29,750 nucleotides of DNA. Origin: JBPOJN01 sp052033505 (lineage in GTDB: Bacteria > UBA10199 > JACPAL01 > GCA-016699445). The translations under genes were made by a program, and so were the position numbers. Shown in pieces: positions 15,120-27,201 of the stretch (position 1 is its first letter; the number at the start of each line of letters is the position of its first letter). The stretch covers positions 1 to 29,750 of the forward strand of contig JBPOJN010000072.1 in the NCBI GenBank assembly GCA_052033505.1, in the 5' to 3' direction. The notes beneath the pieces were generated by a model that was not told the origin of the DNA, made no database searches, and saw only the letters and a list, made by a program, of their open reading frames with translations.

Positions 15120-15536
15120 CTACCGATACCGACCAGGTCCGACCCATTCGTCCCACGAGTTGTCATAACCGTCGTAGTGGATCTTGAGTTGGCTGCCATT
15201 CACCCCGATGACGTGAGAGGGATACCAAGTTCCTTTCCATAGGACTTGAACGGCATCGCCCTGATTCCAAGTGCGGAGTGGGGCAGAGGGTTGCGCGGCT
15301 CTGGTTGTGATGCGGATACGGTGCGGCCCGACCCACTCGTCCCAGCTGCTGTCATAGCCCGTATAATGAATGTAACATTTGCTCTCCCCGCCTTGCAGGA
15401 CCTTGGCCGGGTACCACGACCCTTTCCATTCCACTTGCGCCGTGTCCCCGATGTTGCAAAGAGCCGCGTGCGCGCTGTCTGAGAATCCCCAGGCGACGAA
15501 GGCAAGAGCCGCAATCATTCCTGTTTTCAGTTTCAT
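15120..15536 (-). CDS. Secreted protein with two Tudor-knot-like repeats
   Basis: The protein (138 aa) has a clear signal peptide (residues 1-24, ending DSAHA before ALC) and two tandem copies of about 50 residues. The first has WKGSWYPAKVL, then IHYTGYDSSWDEWVGPHRI. The second has WKGTWYPSHVI, then IHYDGYDNSWDEWVGPGRY. The pattern of an aromatic cage and YxGYDxSWDEWV is that of Tudor-knot/chromo-barrel domains, which in eukaryotes bind methylated histones or RNA. In a bacterial exported protein the ligand is unknown. The first copy has two Cys (C27 and the one in ESKCYIHY) that could form a disulfide. AGGAGA six bases before the ATG is a good ribosome site. It ends one base from rny, tail to tail, and stops with TAG. 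Confidence 0.85.
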   Translation of the reverse strand: MKLKTGMIAALAFVAWGFSDSAHAALCNIGDTAQVEWKGSWYPAKVLQGGESKCYIHYTGYDSSWDEWVGPHRIRITTRAAQPSAPLRTWNQGDAVQVLWKGTWYPSHVIGVNGSQLKIHYDGYDNSWDEWVGPGRYR

Positions 15537-15591
15537 GAACGTTCTCCTATCGAATGTTGCTAATTCTTCAGCAAAATGTTCAGGAAGTCAC

Positions 15592-16380
15592 ATGAAAATT
15601 CTCCTGATCGGCGACGTCTTCGGGGAACCGGGGCGCATGGCGATCCAGAAAAAATTACCGGAGCTTCGTCAGAGCTTGGGTTTGGACTTCGTCGTCGCCA
15701 ACGTCGAAAATTCCGCGCACGGCAAGGGTGTCACCCCTAAAATCCTGGAAGAATTGCAAGCTTGCGGTGTGAATGCGTTCACGGCCGGCAACCACCTCTG
15801 GGACAACAAAGAAATCATTCCTTATATGTCGCAGTCGCGTGTGCTCGTGCGGCCCGCGAATTACCTTCCGACCTGTCCTGGCCAAGGATCTTTGATTTTC
15901 GAGGCCTATGCCGGCGTGCGTGCTTGCGTCATCAGTATCGAAGGGCAGAGGCTCATGGGAAACGCGGTCGATTCTCCGTTTATAGCGGTGGACCGGGAAA
16001 TCATGAAGTGGAAAGGCAAGGCCGACTTTTACTTAGTCGATATCCACGCGCAGACGACCAGCGAAAAGCGGGCCATGGGCTGGTATCTCGATGGACGCGT
16101 CGCAGCCGTGGTCGGCACGCACACGCACGTCCAAACGGCGGACGAAGAAATCCTGCCGAAGGGCACGGCGTTTTTAACCGACATCGGAATGACGGGGCCT
16201 TATGATTCGGTGATTGGTCTCGACAAAACCGTTGCCATGTCGCGATTCACGAAACAAATGCCGGAGCCCTTCAAGGTCGCGGCGGGGGATGTACGCTTTT
16301 GTGCGGTCTTGGTGGAAGTGGACGAATCCCGCGGCACGGCCCGCTCCATACGCAGAATTCAGGAAAAGGTTTCCGTATGA
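15592..16380 (+). CDS. YmdB/TIGR00282 family metallophosphoesterase
   Basis: The product (262 aa) belongs to the dimetal phosphodiesterase family of Bacillus YmdB, which hydrolyses 2',3'-cyclic nucleotides and influences RNase Y-dependent RNA levels. Metal-site motifs are GDVFGEPGR (Asp8), ANVENSAHGKG, TAGNHLWDNKE, DIHAQTTSEKRAMG and GTHTHVQTADE. I chose the ATG at 15592 because the family begins MKILxIGDV and AGGA lies at 15582-15585. The upstream open frame is only the antisense of the Tudor-knot gene. It is followed by tyrS with a four-base overlap. The proximity of rny supports a joint role in RNA turnover. Confidence 0.94.
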   Translation: MKILLIGDVFGEPGRMAIQKKLPELRQSLGLDFVVANVENSAHGKGVTPKILEELQACGVNAFTAGNHLWDNKEIIPYMSQSRVLVRPANYLPTCPGQGSLIFEAYAGVRACVISIEGQRLMGNAVDSPFIAVDREIMKWKGKADFYLVDIHAQTTSEKRAMGWYLDGRVAAVVGTHTHVQTADEEILPKGTAFLTDIGMTGPYDSVIGLDKTVAMSRFTKQMPEPFKVAAGDVRFCAVLVEVDESRGTARSIRRIQEKVSV

Positions 16381-17582
16381 TCACAGACATCCCCTCCCAA
16401 GTCGAAGTGATCAAGAGAGGTTCCGTCGAACTCATTTCGGAAAAAGACTTGATCGAAAAATTGAACCTTAAAAGACCCCTGCGCGTCAAAGCCGGTTTCG
16501 ATCCCACGTCGCCCGATCTTCATCTGGGCCACACCGTGCTTTTGCAGAAATTGAAGCAGTTTCAGGACCTGGGCCATCAGGTGGTTTTCTTGATCGGCGA
16601 TTTTACCGCTATGATCGGTGACCCGTCGGGCCGCAGCCAGACGCGGCCTTCCTTGTCGGACGACGACATCCGCAAAAACGTCGAGACGTACCAAAAACAG
16701 GTTTTTAAAATCCTGGATCCCACGAGAACCGAAGTCGTTTTCAATTCGCATTGGATGGATAAGTTGTCGTCGCGCGACATGATCCGCCTGGCTTCCCGCG
16801 AGACTGTCGCACGCATGCTCGAGAGAGATGATTTTGAAAAGCGTTACGAAAAAGGCAGCGCGATCGCGATCCATGAATTCCTCTATCCCATATTGCAAGG
16901 CTACGATTCGGTGGAGCTCAAAGCCGACGTGGAGATCGGCGGTACGGATCAGAAATTTAATCTTCTCATGGGCCGTGAGTTACAGAGGCAATATGGCCAG
17001 TCGCCTCAAATCGTACTGACCATGCCGCTTTTGGTGGGTACAGACGGCGTCCAGAAAATGAGCAAATCCTACGGCAATGCGATTGCGATCCAAGATCCGC
17101 CCAAGGAAATCGTCGGGAAAACCATGTCGATCACCGACGATCTGATGTGGAATTACTACGAGCTTTTGTCCGATCTCTCGCAGAAGCAGATCGCCGATTT
17201 GAAGCTCGCCGTGAAAGACGGAAGCGCTCATCCCAAAGAGGTAAAAAAAAATCTGGCCTCGGAAATCACTGCGCGGTTTTGGGGGCGGGAGGCGGCACGG
17301 GAGGCCGTGGAAGAGTTCGAAAAAATCTTCAAATCAGGTGGTCTGCCCGAAGAGATCGAAGTCGTGACGTTTAAGCCGTCTGATGCGCCCGTTTCCGTAG
17401 CAGATTTGTTGTTACAAATAGGCCTTGTTCCCAGTAAAACCGAGGCCCGGCGCCTTATCATGCAAGGCGGAATCTCCATTAATGACGCTAAAATAAGCGT
17501 TCCGACCGCTCAAATGGATCAAAAAGGGGAACATCTGTTCCGGGTCGGTAAAAGGAAGTTTAAAAAAGTAATTTTTGGATAA
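16377..17582 (+). CDS. tyrS: Tyrosyl-tRNA synthetase
   Basis: This 401-aa class Ic synthetase charges tRNA-Tyr. The HIGH-type motif is HLGH (residues 49-52) in GFDPTSPDLHLGHT, and the KMSKS motif is at residues 227-231 (KMSKSYGNAI). FLIGDFTAMIGDPSGRS and EIGGTDQKFNLLMGREL line the active site. A C-terminal S4 RNA-binding domain (KTEARRLIMQGGISIND) ends the protein. The FDPT and HLGH wording is the TyrZ/TyrRS-2-like subgroup rather than E. coli TyrS. The start ATG overlaps the YmdB stop (ATGA). No terminator was seen before the rRNA promoters that follow. Confidence 0.96.
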   Translation: MITDIPSQVEVIKRGSVELISEKDLIEKLNLKRPLRVKAGFDPTSPDLHLGHTVLLQKLKQFQDLGHQVVFLIGDFTAMIGDPSGRSQTRPSLSDDDIRKNVETYQKQVFKILDPTRTEVVFNSHWMDKLSSRDMIRLASRETVARMLERDDFEKRYEKGSAIAIHEFLYPILQGYDSVELKADVEIGGTDQKFNLLMGRELQRQYGQSPQIVLTMPLLVGTDGVQKMSKSYGNAIAIQDPPKEIVGKTMSITDDLMWNYYELLSDLSQKQIADLKLAVKDGSAHPKEVKKNLASEITARFWGREAAREAVEEFEKIFKSGGLPEEIEVVTFKPSDAPVSVADLLLQIGLVPSKTEARRLIMQGGISINDAKISVPTAQMDQKGEHLFRVGKRKFKKVIFG

Positions 17583-17600
17583 ATAAAGCGCATCAAGAGA

Positions 17601-17628
17601 TTGACAAGCGCCGATAAGAGCATAGAAT
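17601..17628 (+). promoter_or_regulatory. rRNA promoter P1 (predicted)
   Basis: TTGACA (17601-17606) and TAGAAT (17623-17628) with a 16-base spacer, just after tyrS. Confidence 0.7.
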
Positions 17629-17686
17629 CAGCGGGCTTTTCTTTGGAATAAAAGCAGAAGACAGTACGGGGTTCGGTATTTAGGTT

Positions 17687-17732
17687 TTTTTATTAATTTA
17701 ATTTGACAGTTTAAAAAACCTTCTGCTAGTTA
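17687..17732 (+). promoter_or_regulatory. rRNA promoter P2 with UP-like element (predicted)
   Basis: An AT-only tract at about 17687-17702 resembles an UP element. It precedes TTGACA (17703-17708) and TAGTTA (17727-17732) with an 18-base spacer. Initiation is expected near the following C-rich stretch. Confidence 0.65.
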
Positions 17733-17849
17733 CGCCCCCTCTTTGCGGAGTCCTGCTCCTTACAAAGAAGTCATCATAAAGAATAAATCATCAAATCCCC
17801 GGAGTTTGGGGGTGATTAGCAGGTTTTGTTTTTTTGCTCTTTGAAAACT

Positions 17850-17871
17850 AAATAGTACGCCAATTAGGACC
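17850..17871 (+). other. Left arm of the pre-16S processing stem
   Basis: AAATAG-TA-CGCCAATTAG-G-ACC is complementary to 19601-19620 apart from two extra bases and one mismatch. The arms enclose the 16S gene, so they should form the RNase III substrate. Confidence 0.75.
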
Positions 17872-17985
17872 CTTATTAATTCTAAAAACGAGTCGTCTTT
17901 AATCGTTTCTTCGAAATGTGAACTCTAAAAGTAAGCGTTGCCGGAGGGCGAAAAAAGGCGGCCCCAGTTACAAGGTTGTAAATAT

Positions 17986-19541
<1,556 letters not shown>

Positions 19542-19600
19542 TCTCTCACGAGACTTTCTTTAGGTCATTTTCCTCCTTTGCCGAAAGGCTTAAGAGGATA

Positions 19601-19620
19601 GGTTCTAATTGGCGCTATTT
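19601..19620 (+). other. Right arm of the pre-16S processing stem
   Basis: GGTTCTAATTGGCGCTATTT pairs with 17850-17871 upstream of 16S. A boxA-like CGCTCTTTGA follows at 19639-19648. Confidence 0.75.
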
Positions 19621-19703
19621 AGTTTTGAGGGAGCAAACGCTCTTTGAATTTCGCAATTTTTTTATCTTCTGTTTCATACAGAGGGTGTTTTGCGAAAATT
19701 TTC

Positions 19704-19777
19704 GGGCCTGTAGCTCAGCTGGTTAGAGCACGCGCTTGATAAGCGCGGGGTCAGTGGTTCAAATCCACTCAGGCCCA
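19704..19777 (+). tRNA. tRNA-Ile (GAT)
   Basis: This 74-nt cloverleaf has acceptor GGGCCTG/CAGGCCC, D-arm GCTC/GAGC, and anticodon stem CGCGC/GCGCG with loop TTGATAA (anticodon GAT). The T-arm is GTGG-TTCAAAT-CCAC, with discriminator A. CCA is not encoded. It is in the 16S-23S spacer, as is usual. Confidence 0.97.
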
Positions 19778-19839
19778 CACGCAATCAAGCTTAAGAACTC
19801 GCTGAAGACGACAGGGGATCGATTTCACAGTCCACATTC

Positions 19840-19912
19840 GGGGCTGTAGCTCAGCTGGGAGAGCACCTGCTTTGCAAGCAGGGGGTCACCGGTTCGATCC
19901 CGGTCAGCTCCA
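19840..19912 (+). tRNA. tRNA-Ala (TGC)
   Basis: This 73-nt cloverleaf has acceptor GGGGCTG/CAGCTCC (one G-T pair), anticodon stem CCTGC/GCAGG with loop TTTGCAA (anticodon TGC), and T-arm ACCGG-TTCGATC-CCGGT. CCA is not encoded. It is the second tRNA of the 16S-23S spacer. Confidence 0.97.
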
Positions 19913-19929
19913 CAAAAAATTGCAGTACG

Positions 19930-19939
19930 TGTTCTTTGA
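19930..19939 (+). promoter_or_regulatory. boxA-like antitermination site before 23S
   Basis: TGTTCTTTGA followed by CAACTAAATAG closely repeats the leader site at 17835 (TGCTCTTTGA then AAACTAAATAG). The two copies in equivalent positions support a transcription antitermination role. Confidence 0.65.
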
Positions 19940-19967
19940 CAACTAAATAGCAGACACATCAAGTTAG

Positions 19968-19997
19968 TGATTAAAGTACGGCATCAGCGTTTAAGAG
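19968..19997 (+). other. Left arm of the pre-23S processing stem
   Basis: TGATTAAAG, a six-base non-pairing stretch, and ATCAGCGTTTAAGAG are complementary to 23041-23070, enclosing the 23S gene. This is the expected RNase III stem. Confidence 0.85.
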
Positions 19998-20016
19998 GAC
20001 TGAAATCTCAAGTTTT

Positions 20017-22991
<2,975 letters not shown>

Positions 22992-23006
22992 AAATTTTTT
23001 CGTCGC

Positions 23007-23030
23007 CCGGCTCTCCTTCGGGAGAGCCGG
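23007..23030 (+). other. Stable UUCG hairpin in the 23S-5S spacer
   Basis: A perfect ten-base stem CCGGCTCTCC/GGAGAGCCGG is closed by a TTCG tetraloop. It lies between the 23S 3' end and the right arm of the 23S processing stem. No T-run follows, so it is unlikely to terminate transcription. A folding or processing role is more likely. Confidence 0.8.
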
Positions 23031-23040
23031 TGCGGACGAG

Positions 23041-23070
23041 CTCTTAAACGCTGATTCAGTGCTTTAATCA
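23041..23070 (+). other. Right arm of the pre-23S processing stem
   Basis: CTCTTAAACGCTGAT and CTTTAATCA are complementary to 19968-19997, with a six-base internal loop between them. Confidence 0.85.
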
Positions 23071-23134
23071 GATTATGGATGTGAAGTATGGTTCGAACGC
23101 GAACGCGCGAAACATAGCTAGCATTCAAACAACT

Positions 23135-23252
<118 letters not shown>

Positions 23253-23259
23253 TTTTATT

Positions 23260-23297
23260 AAAAACCCCCGATTCCTGAAAAGGAGTCGGGGGTTTTT
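23260..23297 (+). terminator. Rho-independent terminator of the rRNA operon
   Basis: AAAAACCCCCGATTCCT pairs with AGGAGTCGGGGGTTTTT around a GAAA loop, with one G-T pair, followed by more T-rich sequence. The flanking A and T runs make it potentially bidirectional. Confidence 0.95.
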
Positions 23298-23316
23298 ATT
23301 TTGATATAAATTTCAA

Positions 23317-23345
23317 TAAAAAGGCCGCCTTCGAAAGAAAGCGGC
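23317..23345 (-). terminator. Rho-independent terminator of the rhodanese gene
   Basis: On the minus strand GCCGCTTTC pairs with GAAGGCGGC around TTTC, with one mismatch, and a TTTTTATT run follows. It lies 35 bases after the rhodanese stop. Confidence 0.8.
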
Positions 23346-23379
23346 TTCTTGCTTAAAGCTTCCTGCTTAAAATTTCAGA

Positions 23380-23799
23380 TCAGATGACTTTTTTAGCCAA
23401 GGATTCGTAGTTCACTCCTTCACCGTTGTCAGTCGCGACCGGTAGTCCTAAGTCTTTCCAGCCCTTTTGACGATCGTGCCCGCCGAAACCGCCGTCGATG
23501 TTCGATAGGTTTTGATAGCCCAAGCGAGCTAAAATTTCGCACGCCTTCGCCGAACGTCCGCCCATTTTGCAGCCGACCACGATTTTTTTGTCCTTCGGGA
23601 GATTCGCTTCGGCGACTTTCGGGAATTCGGGATTCGGAGTCATGCCACCCGCGCCGAAATGCATGAGCGGGATATTAATTGCCCCTACGGCATGGCCTTC
23701 CGTGAATTCCGGGATCGAACGCACGTCGAGGTAAATGGCGTCTTTGTTTTGATCCAGGATCGTCTTTGCTTGGTCCGGCGTGATCTGCGCGATGGGCAT
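23380..23799 (-). CDS. Rhodanese-like domain protein
   Basis: This 139-aa single-domain cytoplasmic rhodanese probably transfers sulfur from a persulfide. CDC25/rhodanese landmarks are IYLDVRSIPEFTEGHAVGAINIP and the active-site loop CKMGGRS with nucleophile Cys77. NIDGGFGGHDRQKGW is the usual C-terminal block. I chose the ATG at 23797-23799 because AAAGGAG lies just upstream. A longer frame to 23850 would begin inside the leader. Substrates are unknown. It is divergent from hemB and has its own promoter and terminator, so it is a monocistronic unit. Confidence 0.93.
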   Translation of the reverse strand: MPIAQITPDQAKTILDQNKDAIYLDVRSIPEFTEGHAVGAINIPLMHFGAGGMTPNPEFPKVAEANLPKDKKIVVGCKMGGRSAKACEILARLGYQNLSNIDGGFGGHDRQKGWKDLGLPVATDNGEGVNYESLAKKVI

Positions 23800-23820
23800 A
23801 AAATCTCCTTTAAGAAGCCC

Positions 23821-23850
23821 AGTATGGAAGAATCGAGAGGGGCTTTTCAA
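23821..23850 (-). promoter_or_regulatory. Predicted sigma70-type promoter of the rhodanese gene
   Basis: On the minus strand TTGAAA (23845-23850) and CATACT (23821-23826) have an 18-base spacer and lie upstream of the AAAGGAG ribosome site. Confidence 0.5.
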
Positions 23851-23858
23851 CCCTTTCC

Positions 23859-23887
23859 TTGACTCATTTCTCCGTTTTTCCCACTAT
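23859..23887 (+). promoter_or_regulatory. Possible promoter of hemB
   Basis: TTGACT (23859-23864) and a weak CACTAT (23882-23887) have a 17-base spacer. The expected start is about 23894, the hemB ATG itself. Confidence 0.45.
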
Positions 23888-23893
23888 GCCCGA

Positions 23894-24868
23894 ATGCCTT
23901 CCAAAACGACTTCTATTTCCATACGGCCTCGCCGCTTGCGTTCGCGCGAGGCTTTGCGACGCATGATGCGTGAGACGCGGCTTTCGCCGGATCAATTGAT
24001 CCAACCAATGTTCGTGACCGAGAAAAATCCGAAAGCCGTCCGTTCGATGCCCGGCGTCCAGCAGCTGCCTCTGAATCGCGTCGGGCGCGAAGCGAAGGAA
24101 GTCTCGAAACTTGGAATTCCGGCAGTGTTATTATTCGGGATTCCCTCACACAAAGACGAAGAAGCTTCGGGGGCCTACGACACTGACGGCATTGTGCAAC
24201 GAGCCGTCCGTGAGATTAAAAATAAAATTCCTGAGCTTGTCGTCATCACCGACGTCTGCCTGTGCGAATACATGAGTCATGGTCACTGCGGTATCGTGGA
24301 GAACGGAAAAATTTTGAATGATTCCAGTTTGGAGCTGCTAACGCGGACCGCTGTATCCCATGCGGAAGCGGGGGCGGACATCGTGGCGCCTTCCGATATG
24401 ATGGATGGAAGGGTAAGAACGTTACGCGGAGGCTTGGACGATGCGGGCTTCAGTGACATCGCTATTTTAAGTTATGCCGTGAAATACGCTTCCGCGCACT
24501 ACGGACCTTTCCGCGACGCGGCAGAATCCACCCCGAAATTCGGCGATCGCAAGACATATCAAATGGATCCGGCGAATATTCGCGAAGCGCTCCGCGAGGC
24601 CAAGATCGACGAGGTCGAAGGTGCAGATATTTTAATGGTGAAGCCGGCCCTTTCTTATCTGGACGTGATCGCGACCCTACGTCGTGAAACTCATCTGCCG
24701 CTCGCGGCCTATCAAGTCAGCGGCGAATATTCGATGATCAAAGCCGCGGCGGAAAAAAGTTGGATCGACGAAAAAGCCGTGATGATGGAAACCTTGATCT
24801 CGATCCGGCGTGCCGGCGCGGATATGATCGTGACGTACTTCGCCAAGGAAGCGGTCAAGGTGCTGTAG
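23894..24868 (+). CDS. hemB: Delta-aminolevulinic acid dehydratase (porphobilinogen synthase)
   Basis: The product (324 aa) condenses two 5-aminolevulinate molecules to porphobilinogen in heme biosynthesis. RPRRLRSREALRRMMRET and LIQPMFV open the TIM barrel. The zinc site is present: Cys122, Cys124 and Cys132 in DVCLCEYMSHGHC, so this is the Zn-dependent type. The two substrate Schiff-base lysines are Lys197 (AVKYASAHYGPFRDA) and Lys250 (MVKPALSY). The ATG at 23894 gives the family length; an upstream extension would overlap the rhodanese promoter region. There is no Shine-Dalgarno sequence. Its TAG stop shares one base with the GTG of polA. Confidence 0.97.
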   Translation: MPSKTTSISIRPRRLRSREALRRMMRETRLSPDQLIQPMFVTEKNPKAVRSMPGVQQLPLNRVGREAKEVSKLGIPAVLLFGIPSHKDEEASGAYDTDGIVQRAVREIKNKIPELVVITDVCLCEYMSHGHCGIVENGKILNDSSLELLTRTAVSHAEAGADIVAPSDMMDGRVRTLRGGLDDAGFSDIAILSYAVKYASAHYGPFRDAAESTPKFGDRKTYQMDPANIREALREAKIDEVEGADILMVKPALSYLDVIATLRRETHLPLAAYQVSGEYSMIKAAAEKSWIDEKAVMMETLISIRRAGADMIVTYFAKEAVKVL

Positions 24869-27147
24869 TGGCGAAGCGTCTCTTCCTCATCGACGCCTCC
24901 GGATATATTTTTCGCGCTTATTACGCGATCCGGCCGCTTTCGAACGCGAAAGGTCTGCCCACAAACGCTTTGTACGGTTTCACGGCGATGCTGCTGAAAC
25001 TATTGCGCGAGCAAAAGCCCGAAATGGTCGGTGTGGTTTTCGACGTCGCGCGCAAGACCTTCAGAAACGAAAAATACCCCGAATACAAAGCGAATCGCTC
25101 CGAGCCGCCGCCCGATTTGGTGCCGCAGTTTCCGTACTTTCGCAAAATCACCCAGGCCTTGAATTTGCCTGTCTTGGAATTGCCGAATTACGAAGCCGAC
25201 GACGTGATCGGCACCATCGCGAAGAAATTTGAGAAGGAAGGTTGGGAGACCGTCATCGTCACCGGTGACAAAGACTTGATGCAGTTGGTGGACGAGAAAA
25301 TCAGTCTTTATGACCCGATGAAGGAGCGAGAAATCCGGAACGCCGAAGTCGTCGAAAAATTCGGCGTAGGACCCAAGCAAGTAACCGATATCTTAGGGCT
25401 CTCGGGAGATTCTTCCGACAATATTCCCGGCGTACCCGGCATCGGCGACAAGACCGCGACGAAGTTGATCTTGGAATACGGCAGCGTCGAAAACCTGCTT
25501 TCCAAAGCGGGGGAAGTGAAGGGTAGGTTAGGCGAGAAGCTGCGTGAATTCGGCGATCAGGCCAGACTCTGCAAAGATTTGGCGACGATCGTTACCGACG
25601 CCCCGATCGCTTACGACATCGAAACGTTCCACCGCGCGGAGCCCGATAAGGCGGCGGTCAAAGAGTTGTTTGAAGAGTTGGGGTTCAAAGCTCTTATGAA
25701 GGAATTAGGCGTCGAGTCCGATGCACCGACGCCGTCTCCCAAGGCGAAACCTCAAGCTAATTTTGAAATCGATTTTTCAGCGCCCGCTGCCACCTCCGGC
25801 CCAGTTTCCTCCGTTCAAGCCCACGCGAAAGAACTCATTATCGGCAATTACTTGTTGGATCCTGACAAGCGCAGCCAGCCGGTGGAAGATTTCGAGGAAT
25901 TGAAAAAACGGCTTGCCGTGGAAGGCTTGATGCCTCTGTTCTTCGACATCGAATGGCCGCTTGTGGCCGTATTGGAAAAAATCCAGGCGAACGGCGTCAA
26001 GATCGATAGTGATCAACTGCGGCGTTCTTCGGTTGAATATGGAGAACGGCTGCAGGTGATTGAAAAAGCCGTTCACGAAGCCGCCGGGTCCGTCTTTAAT
26101 TTGAATTCTCCTAAACAATTGGGAGCGGTCCTCTTCGAGCAGTTAAAGCTTCCGGTTATTCGCAAGACTAAGACCGGATATTCCACTGATGTCGACGTGT
26201 TGACCGAATTGGCCCCGCATCACGCCGTCCCGAAACTGCTTTTGGAATACCGGACGTTGTCCAAGCTCAAATCCACTTATTTGGATGCCCTGGTCGGTTT
26301 GATTTCCCCCGAGACCGGCAGACTGCATACGTCGTTCCAGCAAACCGTGGCCGCGACGGGACGCTTGTCGTCTACCAACCCGAATCTGCAGAATATCCCG
26401 ATCCGCAGCGAAGAAGGCCGCAAGATCCGCAAAGCGTTCATCGCCGAAAAAGGCAATCTGATTGTCTCCGCGGACTATTCCCAAATCGAATTGAGGCTCC
26501 TGGCGCATTTTACGAAAGATGCGACCCTGGTGAAAGCTTTCGAGGAGGACAAAGACATCCATAGTGCGACGGCCGCCGGCATTTTTGGCGTTCCCGAAGA
26601 CCAGGTGAGCACGGAACAGAGAGCCATGGGAAAGACGGTTAATTTCGGCGTCCTTTATGGACAGGGTGCGTTCGGACTTTCGCAGCAATTAGGCATTACG
26701 ATCGCTGAAGCGGAAAAAATCATTCAAAATTATTACGCCCAATTCGCCTCGGTCGCCGCCTATAAGGAAGTGGTATTGAACGAAGTTCGCCGTACGGGGT
26801 GGATCAAGACTCTTTTTGGACGCCTGCGTCGATTTCCTGAAATCCAAAGTCCTAAGGCGAATCTACGCTCCATGTGGGAGCGGACCGCGTTCAACATGGT
26901 TTTTCAAGGCACTGCGGCCGATATCATCAAGATCGCGATGATCCGGATCCAAAACCGGATCGAAAAGGAATTCCCCAAAGCGATGATGATTTTACAGGTT
27001 CATGACGAACTTCTTTTCGAATGTCCTGAAAATCTTATCGAGGATTTCTCAAAAATGGTGAAATCCGAAATGGAAGGCGCGGCTTCTCTCAATGTGCCGC
27101 TTAGAGTGGATGTCGGTAAAGGTAGTACCTGGGCCGAAGCCCATTAG
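24868..27147 (+). CDS. polA: DNA polymerase I lacking most of the 3'-5' exonuclease domain
   Basis: The product (759 aa) serves in Okazaki-fragment maturation and repair. An N-terminal 5' nuclease (about residues 1-290) has NYEADDVIG, VTGDKDLMQLV and GLSGDSSDNIPGVPGIGDKTA. The polymerase has motif A SADYSQIELRLLAHF, motif B RAMGKTVNFGVLYGQGAFG and motif C QVHDELLFE (His712-Asp713-Glu714). Between them, a Pro/Ala/Ser-rich linker and only about 45 residues (IIGNYLLDPDKRS to IEWPLVAVLE near 362) replace the roughly 200-residue proofreading domain. None of the exonuclease acidic motifs is visible. The protein is about 170 residues shorter than E. coli PolI. The GTG start overlaps the hemB stop by one base and has AAGG upstream. 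Confidence 0.96.
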   Translation: MAKRLFLIDASGYIFRAYYAIRPLSNAKGLPTNALYGFTAMLLKLLREQKPEMVGVVFDVARKTFRNEKYPEYKANRSEPPPDLVPQFPYFRKITQALNLPVLELPNYEADDVIGTIAKKFEKEGWETVIVTGDKDLMQLVDEKISLYDPMKEREIRNAEVVEKFGVGPKQVTDILGLSGDSSDNIPGVPGIGDKTATKLILEYGSVENLLSKAGEVKGRLGEKLREFGDQARLCKDLATIVTDAPIAYDIETFHRAEPDKAAVKELFEELGFKALMKELGVESDAPTPSPKAKPQANFEIDFSAPAATSGPVSSVQAHAKELIIGNYLLDPDKRSQPVEDFEELKKRLAVEGLMPLFFDIEWPLVAVLEKIQANGVKIDSDQLRRSSVEYGERLQVIEKAVHEAAGSVFNLNSPKQLGAVLFEQLKLPVIRKTKTGYSTDVDVLTELAPHHAVPKLLLEYRTLSKLKSTYLDALVGLISPETGRLHTSFQQTVAATGRLSSTNPNLQNIPIRSEEGRKIRKAFIAEKGNLIVSADYSQIELRLLAHFTKDATLVKAFEEDKDIHSATAAGIFGVPEDQVSTEQRAMGKTVNFGVLYGQGAFGLSQQLGITIAEAEKIIQNYYAQFASVAAYKEVVLNEVRRTGWIKTLFGRLRRFPEIQSPKANLRSMWERTAFNMVFQGTAADIIKIAMIRIQNRIEKEFPKAMMILQVHDELLFECPENLIEDFSKMVKSEMEGAASLNVPLRVDVGKGSTWAEAH

Positions 27148-27201
27148 AAGAACCCAATTTCGATCTGTGAAAAATGATAGCGAATAATCTAAGTTAATGG
27201 G

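Larger units (their letters stand above)
17583..17985 (+). promoter_or_regulatory. rRNA operon leader region
   Basis: This 403-base gap holds two predicted promoters, a boxA-like antitermination site TGCTCTTTGA at 17835-17844, and the left arm of the 16S processing stem at 17850-17871. A small CCCC/GGGG hairpin lies near 17800-17815. No coding sequence is supported. Confidence 0.75.

Noticed and set aside
15150..15500. Tandem repeats as a CRISPR or noncoding repeat array
   Set aside because: Only two diverged copies of about 180 bases exist, and they encode the two protein repeats.
15379..15591. N-terminal extension of the YmdB-like protein
   Set aside because: The extension is antisense to the Tudor-knot gene and its leader; the family start MKILLIGDV with AGGA upstream is at 15592.
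23007..23030. UUCG hairpin after 23S as a terminator
   Set aside because: No T-run follows and 5S lies downstream in the same operon; the real terminator is at 23260-23297.
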